DNA of 8,392 nt from an uncultured Oscillospiraceae bacterium. GTDB taxonomy: Bacteria; Bacillota; Clostridia; Oscillospirales; Oscillospiraceae. This document shows, piece by piece, positions 5,250 to 8,392 of the stretch. The notes below the pieces were generated by a model that was not told the origin of the DNA, made no database searches, and saw only the letters and a list, made by a program, of their open reading frames with translations. The position numbers and the translations under genes were made by a program. The DNA lies in the NCBI GenBank assembly GCA_910588365.1, contig CAJUQS010000032.1, forward strand, positions 1 to 8,392, written 5' to 3'. How positions within the stretch are numbered: position 1 is the first letter of the stretch; every line of letters starts with the position of its first letter.

Positions 5250-6101
5250 TTAGGACTCCGCCTTGACCATGTACAATATGATGTCCTCCAGCGTCGGCCG
5301 GTCGATGACCACATCCCGGGGCATGAATTCCCGCTCCACCAGGGCCTCCACGCCGTAGGTCCCCACCCGCTTGCCGTGGACGGCCTCCTCCGGGATGTTT
5401 TTCAGCTGCTCCCTGGAGCACTTGAGGATGCCGTACCTGTCCAGCAGCACGTCCTTCTCCTCGCACATAACCAGCTTTCCCTTGTGGAGGAAGGCGATGT
5501 AGTCGCAGATACGCTCCAGGTCGCTGACGATGTGGCTGGAAAGGAGCACCGCGTGGCCGTCCTCAGCCGCGAAGTCGGCGAACACCTCCAGCAGCTCCTC
5601 CCGGATCATGGGATCCAGCCCGCCGGTGGCCTCGTCCAGCAGCAGCAGCCGGGGGTGGTGGCTGAGGGCCGCCGCGATGCCCAGCTTCATGGTCATGCCC
5701 CGGGAGTACTCCTTGAACTTCTTGTCCCAGGGCAGCTCCAGCCGTTTCATCCAGCCCTCGTAGGCTCCCTGGTCCCAGCGCCTGAAGGTCCCGGCCATGA
5801 TCCTCCCCAGCTGCTTGGCGGTGAGAATCTCCGGGACGAAGGTCTCGTCCAGCACCACGCCGATGTCCTCCTTGAGATCCAGAAACTCCCGGCTTTTGTT
5901 GTCCGCCCCCAGTACGGACACGGTCCCGCCGTCCCGCTCCAGGGCGTCCATGATGAGCCGGATGGTGGTACTCTTGCCGGCTCCGTTCTCCCCCACCAGG
6001 CCCAGTACGCAGCCGTAGGGCAGATCCAGGTTCAGATTGTCCAGGGAAAATCCCTTGTAGCGCTTGCTGAGCCCCCGGATTTCAATCGCATTTGTATCCA
6101 T
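5250..6101 (-). CDS. ABC transporter ATP-binding protein (YtrB/BcrA-like)
   Basis: 283 residues, a single nucleotide-binding domain of normal length that would power the two membrane subunits encoded downstream. Visible motifs are Walker A 'GENGAGKST' (37-45), signature 'YSRGM' (132-136, replacing the classic LSGGQ as in many drug and lantibiotic-type ABC-2 ATPases), Walker B 'LLLLDEA' (152-158) with Asp156 and catalytic Glu157, D-loop 'GGLD' (160-163) and the switch His190 in 'LLSSH'. The usual Q-loop glutamine is not evident: the region reads 'IGVVLDET' (80-87). The C-terminal 65 residues are an accessory tail ending 'TLEDIILYMVKAES'. GAGGAGG lies 10 bases before the ATG, inside the end of the upstream GntR gene (5-base gap), so the two are co-transcribed and probably translationally coupled. 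The TAA stop is the target duplication of mobile element copy C. Confidence 0.93.
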   Translation of the reverse strand: MDTNAIEIRGLSKRYKGFSLDNLNLDLPYGCVLGLVGENGAGKSTTIRLIMDALERDGGTVSVLGADNKSREFLDLKEDIGVVLDETFVPEILTAKQLGRIMAGTFRRWDQGAYEGWMKRLELPWDKKFKEYSRGMTMKLGIAAALSHHPRLLLLDEATGGLDPMIREELLEVFADFAAEDGHAVLLSSHIVSDLERICDYIAFLHKGKLVMCEEKDVLLDRYGILKCSREQLKNIPEEAVHGKRVGTYGVEALVEREFMPRDVVIDRPTLEDIILYMVKAES

Positions 6102-6106
6102 TTCGT

Positions 6107-6481
6107 CTATTCCTCCTCTGATAATACTTTCAGTATATTTTGCAGATCGTCAACGGTCAGCTCAATCTGCCGCCCCAGCTCCACCGCGGCCTGCAGGTGG
6201 GCCTCAATCTCCCGGAGGTTGCTCTCCTTGGCCAGCTCCAGGTCCTGCTGCGCCACAAAGCTGCCCTTGCCGGCCACGGTGCAGATGAAGCCGTCCCGCT
6301 CCAGCTCCTCATAGGCCCGCTTGGTGGTGATGACGCTGATGCGCAGATCCCGGGCCAGGGCCCGGATGGAGGGCAGGGGCTCCCCCGGCTTCAGCCTGCC
6401 CGAGGCGATGGCCCCCTTGATCTGGCGGCAGATCTGCTCGTAGATGGGCTGGCCTCCGGCATTGCTGATGATAATGTCCAT
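6107..6481 (-). CDS. GntR family transcriptional regulator, YtrA subfamily
   Basis: 124 residues: an N-terminal winged helix-turn-helix ('PIYEQICRQIKGAIASGRL', 'GEPLPSIRALARDLRIS', 'TTKRAYEELERDGFI', 'GKGSFV', residues 12-76) followed by a short helical tail of about 45 residues, the size and architecture of YtrA-type GntR proteins. These usually repress the ABC exporter operon they head. The start at 6481 is chosen because AGAGG lies 7 bases upstream; the in-frame ATG at 6520 falls in the predicted -10 region and cannot be used from that promoter. It is the first gene of the operon and presumably autoregulates it through the repeats at 6501-6536. The inducer is unknown; relatives respond to cell-wall antibiotics (YtrA) or secreted peptides (PmtR). 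Confidence 0.9.
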   Translation of the reverse strand: MDIIISNAGGQPIYEQICRQIKGAIASGRLKPGEPLPSIRALARDLRISVITTKRAYEELERDGFICTVAGKGSFVAQQDLELAKESNLREIEAHLQAAVELGRQIELTVDDLQNILKVLSEEE

Positions 6482-6500
6482 TGCCTCACCTCTGTTCATC

Positions 6501-6536
6501 TGTATATAAACAGTATACACAGTATTTACAGTTTGT
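6501..6536. promoter_or_regulatory. Candidate GntR operator: direct and inverted repeats over the promoter
   Basis: Three adjacent 9-bp units, ACAGTATAC (6510-6518), ACAGTATTT (6519-6527) and ACAGTTTGT (6528-6536), cover the spacer and -10 box. An overlapping perfect inverted repeat, TGTATA (6501-6506) with TATACA (6514-6519), spans the start point. Such placement would let the operon's own GntR protein block RNA polymerase. Binding is inferred from position and symmetry. Confidence 0.5.
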
Positions 6537-6539
6537 CAA
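6512..6539 (-). promoter_or_regulatory. Predicted promoter of the GntR-ABC operon
   Basis: On the minus strand, TTGACA (6539-6534) and TATACT (6517-6512) are spaced by 16 bases, with a full-consensus -35 box and a 5/6 -10 box. The transcript would start near 6505, leaving a leader of about 24 bases that still holds the AGAGG ribosome site. Confidence 0.7.
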
Positions 6540-6580
6540 GAGGAAAGTACTGACTTCCCAGAAAAATTTTCCAGCGGCGG

Positions 6581-6591
6581 ACAGGCTCTTA
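6581..6591 (+). other. Possible solo end of the MITE-like element
   Basis: ACAGGCTCTTA is identical to the right terminal end plus TTA flank of copy C (5242-5252). The bases before it are not clearly related to the element. It may be a decayed remnant or a chance 11-base match. The surrounding 6540-6656 stretch, between divergent promoters, also holds a weak AAAAAG/CTTTTT hairpin (6615-6632) and otherwise shows nothing recognisable. Confidence 0.25.
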
Positions 6592-6656
6592 GAGACACCT
6601 CTAAAGGATTCGGGAAAAAGGGGGCGCTTTTTGGCCTATTTTTTTCACCAATGGGG

Positions 6657-6685
6657 TTGTTCTTTCCATTTAATTATGCTATAAC
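6657..6685 (+). promoter_or_regulatory. Predicted promoter of the MATE gene 6749-8209
   Basis: TTGTTC (6657-6662) and TATAAC (6680-6685) are 17 bases apart, a 4/6 and a 5/6 match to sigma-A boxes. The start would be near 6692, giving a leader of about 57 bases. It diverges from the GntR-ABC promoter about 120 bases away. Confidence 0.5.
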
Positions 6686-6748
6686 TGCTATACGGCTCTG
6701 TTCCATACGGCGTCCGCGCCGCCCGGTCTGAAGGAGGTAATGTTTTCC

Positions 6749-8209
6749 ATGCAAAAACTTCGCGCCCAAGGCGCCGCGTCCCAGCAGACGCAGCCCGGCC
6801 AGGCCAGGCCCAAGGCCAAGCCGGGCTACAGCATCGACATGGTCAGCGGCCCTCTGGCCGGAAAGCTGCTGGTCTTCGCCCTGCCGCTGATGCTCTCCAG
6901 CCTGCTGCAGCTGCTCTTCAACGCCGCCGACGTGGTGGTGGTGGGGCGCTTTGCCGGCAAGGAGGCCCTGGCCGCCGTAGGGTCCACCTCGTCTCTGATC
7001 AACCTGCTGGTCAACCTGTTCGTGGGCTTCTCCGTGGGCAGCAACGTGACCGTGGCCCGGGATCTGGGGGCCGGGCGGGAGGACGACGTGCGCCGGAGCG
7101 TCCACACGGCCATCACCCTCTCCCTGGTCAGCGGCCTGCTGCTGATGGTGCTGGGCACCACCCTGGCCCACCAGCTGCTGATCTGGACCTCCTCCCCGGC
7201 GGACGTCATCGGCCTGGCGACCATCTATCTGCGCATCTACTTCTGCGGTATGCCCGCCAACATGCTCTACAACTTCGGCGCGGCCATCCTGCGGGCCCAG
7301 GGGGACACCCGGCGGCCCCTGTACTTTCTGGCTATCGCCGGTGTGACCAATGTGGCGCTGAATCTGGTGTTCGTCATCGTTCTGCACATGAGCGTGGCGG
7401 GCGTCGCCCTGGCTACCATCATCTCCCAGTATATCTCCGCCGCCCTGGTGCTGCTGTGTCTGGTGCGGGACCAGGGGCTGCTGCACCTGGATCTGAAGAA
7501 CCTGGGCCTGGACAAGCGGGTGGTCCGCCGGATTCTCCAGGTGGGGCTCCCCGCCGGGTTCCAGGGCATCCTGTTCTCCCTGTCCAACGTGGTCATCCAG
7601 TCCTCCATCAACTCCTTCAACTCCACCGCCATCGTGGCCGGGTCCTCCGCGTCCTCCAACATCGAGGGCTTCGTCTACGCGGCCATGAACGCCTTCTACC
7701 AGACCACCCTCACCTTTGCCAGCCAGAACTACGGCGCGGGTGAGTGCAGGCGGGTGGACCGGACGCTGCTGCTGTGCCAGGGCTACGTGCTGGCCACGGG
7801 GCTGGTGCTGGGGAATCTGGTGGCCCACTTCGGCCACGCCCTGGCCTCCATCTACGCCCCCGGCGAGGAGGAGGTCATCGCACAGGTCATCATCCGTCTG
7901 GGCTATGTGTGCCGCCTGTATTTCCTGTGCGGCGTCATGGACACCATGGTGGGCGTGCTGCGCGGGCTGGGCTACTCGGTGGTGCCCATGGTGGTCTCCA
8001 TGGTGGGGGTGTGCGGCGTGCGCCTGCTGTGGGTAGCCACGGTCTTCCAGATCTACCGTATGCCGGAGGTCCTCTACCTCTCCTACCCCGTCACCTGGAC
8101 CATCACCGCCGCCATCCACATCCTCTTCTTCCTCTTTATCCGCAAGCACGCCTACGCCAAGGTCAAGGGCATCCACGCGATCAACAGCCAGCCCCAGACA
8201 GAGGGCTGA
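6749..8209 (+). CDS. MATE family efflux transporter
   Basis: 486 residues with about 12 membrane helices, an ion-coupled exporter of the MATE/MOP superfamily. The best start is ATG 6749, 11 bases after AAGGAGG (6731-6737); the in-frame ATG at 6740 is only 2 bases from it and would add three residues. Family landmarks are 'GPLAGKLLVFALPLMLSSLL' and 'QLLFNAADVVVVGRFAG' (34-70), 'LAAVGSTSSLINLLVN' (74-89), 'VGSNVTVARDLGAG' (96-109), 'ILRAQGDTRRP', 'LNLVFVIVLHMSVAGVALAT' and, in the second half, 'NAFYQTTLTFASQNYGAGE' and 'GVLRGLGYS'. A polar, Gln/Pro/Lys-rich segment (residues 8-26) precedes the first helix and is longer than in most relatives. It belongs to the common Firmicutes MATE type, distinct from the 2010-3368 protein. 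It is a single-gene unit with its own promoter and a terminator 15 bases after the stop. The substrate is unknown. Confidence 0.93.
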   Translation: MQKLRAQGAASQQTQPGQARPKAKPGYSIDMVSGPLAGKLLVFALPLMLSSLLQLLFNAADVVVVGRFAGKEALAAVGSTSSLINLLVNLFVGFSVGSNVTVARDLGAGREDDVRRSVHTAITLSLVSGLLLMVLGTTLAHQLLIWTSSPADVIGLATIYLRIYFCGMPANMLYNFGAAILRAQGDTRRPLYFLAIAGVTNVALNLVFVIVLHMSVAGVALATIISQYISAALVLLCLVRDQGLLHLDLKNLGLDKRVVRRILQVGLPAGFQGILFSLSNVVIQSSINSFNSTAIVAGSSASSNIEGFVYAAMNAFYQTTLTFASQNYGAGECRRVDRTLLLCQGYVLATGLVLGNLVAHFGHALASIYAPGEEEVIAQVIIRLGYVCRLYFLCGVMDTMVGVLRGLGYSVVPMVVSMVGVCGVRLLWVATVFQIYRMPEVLYLSYPVTWTITAAIHILFFLFIRKHAYAKVKGIHAINSQPQTEG

Positions 8210-8223
8210 GAGACAGACAAGAG

Positions 8224-8255
8224 AACCTCCTGCTGAAACTCAGCAGGAGGTTTTT
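8224..8255 (+). terminator. Intrinsic terminator of the second MATE gene
   Basis: AACCTCCTGCTGA (8224-8236) pairs perfectly over 13 bp with TCAGCAGGAGGTT (8240-8252), with a 3-base loop, followed by a T-run to 8255. The T-run leads straight into TAA and the left end of mobile element copy D. Confidence 0.9.
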
Positions 8256-8257
8256 AA

Positions 8258-8344
8258 GAGCCTGTTTAACATCTCCCCGCGCCCGCCTTGGCGGCATATT
8301 TTCCGCCCTGACTGCGTTAAAAATCCTTGCAATCCGTCAGGATT
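8258..8344 (+). mobile_element. MITE-like element, copy D, truncated at its right side
   Basis: 87 bases match the left part of copy C (5089-5175) with one substitution and no gaps, starting at the same GAGCCTGTTTAACATCTC end. The left flank is TAA (8255-8257) rather than TTA. Homology stops abruptly in the middle of the conserved core, after CCGTCAGGATT, where unrelated sequence with an inverted repeat begins. The remaining 74 bases are absent from the window: either a second element has inserted here, or a deletion removed them. Confidence 0.8.
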
Positions 8345-8377
8345 CTGCAACAGGCGCATCGAGCGCCTGTGCAGAAT
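8342..8377. repeat. Imperfect inverted repeat at the break in copy D
   Basis: ATTCTGCAACAGGCGC (8342-8357) and GCGCCTGTGCAGAAT (8363-8377) pair with a single bulged base around the loop ATCGA. It begins exactly where copy D stops. It could be the structured end of a different inserted element, for example a hairpin-ended one of the IS200/IS605 type. The window ends 15 bases later, so the identity cannot be resolved. Confidence 0.5.
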
Positions 8378-8392
8378 AATCGTGCATGACCC

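Noticed and set aside
5058..6314. 418-codon plus-strand open frame opposite the ABC ATPase and GntR genes
   Set aside because: It runs through mobile element copy C and across two convincing minus-strand genes, and its translation shows no recognisable domain.
6482..6520. GntR start at ATG 6520
   Set aside because: It lies in the -10 region upstream of the predicted transcription start; ATG 6481 has the better ribosome site and begins the normal YtrA-type sequence.
6674..8176. 500-codon minus-strand open frame opposite the second MATE gene
   Set aside because: It has the same His/Gln/Gly-rich low-complexity character and no ribosome site. The plus strand encodes a clear 486-residue MATE protein.
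8342..8377. Integron attC site or origin-type structure
   Set aside because: The inverted repeat is suggestive, but no core sites typical of attC or origin motifs can be identified in the few bases available.
1..8392. CRISPR array, tRNA/rRNA genes, phage or conjugation genes
   Set aside because: The repeats are too few, too long and not regularly spaced for CRISPR. I recognised no tRNA fold, rRNA sequence, integrase or transfer gene on either strand.

Overview
The window looks like chromosomal DNA of a GC-rich Bacillota (Clostridia), most like the gut Oscillospiraceae (Flavonifractor/Oscillibacter-type). This rests on GC-rich genes with strong GGAGG-type ribosome sites, sigma-A-like promoters, gene families typical of that group (Firmicutes MATE exporters, YtrA-type GntR plus ABC-2 operons) and dispersed short repeats. 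The genus is inference. No rRNA, tRNA, CRISPR, phage or transposase gene is visible.

Layout. 1-140: right part of a short non-autonomous inverted-repeat element. 131-448: remnant of a secreted Ig-like protein gene. 576-1721 (+): lipoprotein of unknown function with its own promoter and a downstream hairpin. 1848-2009: a complete 162-bp element of the same family, abutting the stop codon of a MATE exporter gene (2010-3368, -). 3435-3495: a terminator-like hairpin fused to the MATE promoter. 3551-6481 (-): a four-gene operon read right to left, GntR repressor, ABC ATPase, ABC-2 permease, second paralogous ABC-2 permease. Another complete element (161 bp) sits exactly at the ATPase stop codon, and two identical 36-bp hairpin repeats sit in the intercistronic gaps. 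6512-6685: divergent promoters. 6749-8209 (+): a second, only distantly similar MATE exporter with a strong terminator. 8258-8344: a fourth element copy, cut off where an unrelated inverted repeat begins.

Function. The gene content is an export neighbourhood: a YtrA-like repressor, an ABC-2 exporter probably built from an ATPase dimer and two different permeases (gene logic like the staphylococcal Pmt or Bacillus Ytr systems), and a MATE pump on each side. Substrates cannot be read from the sequence.

The most notable signal is the short element family. Four copies plus a possible end fragment occur in 8.4 kb. Complete copies are 161-162 bp, have matched terminal inverted repeats beginning GAnnCTGT, are flanked by a TTA duplication, and keep an internal stem-loop whose outer stem differs in sequence between copies but still pairs. 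Both complete copies are inserted in the TAA stop codon of a gene, where the 3-bp duplication restores the stop. I do not recognise this family by name; its novelty is untested.
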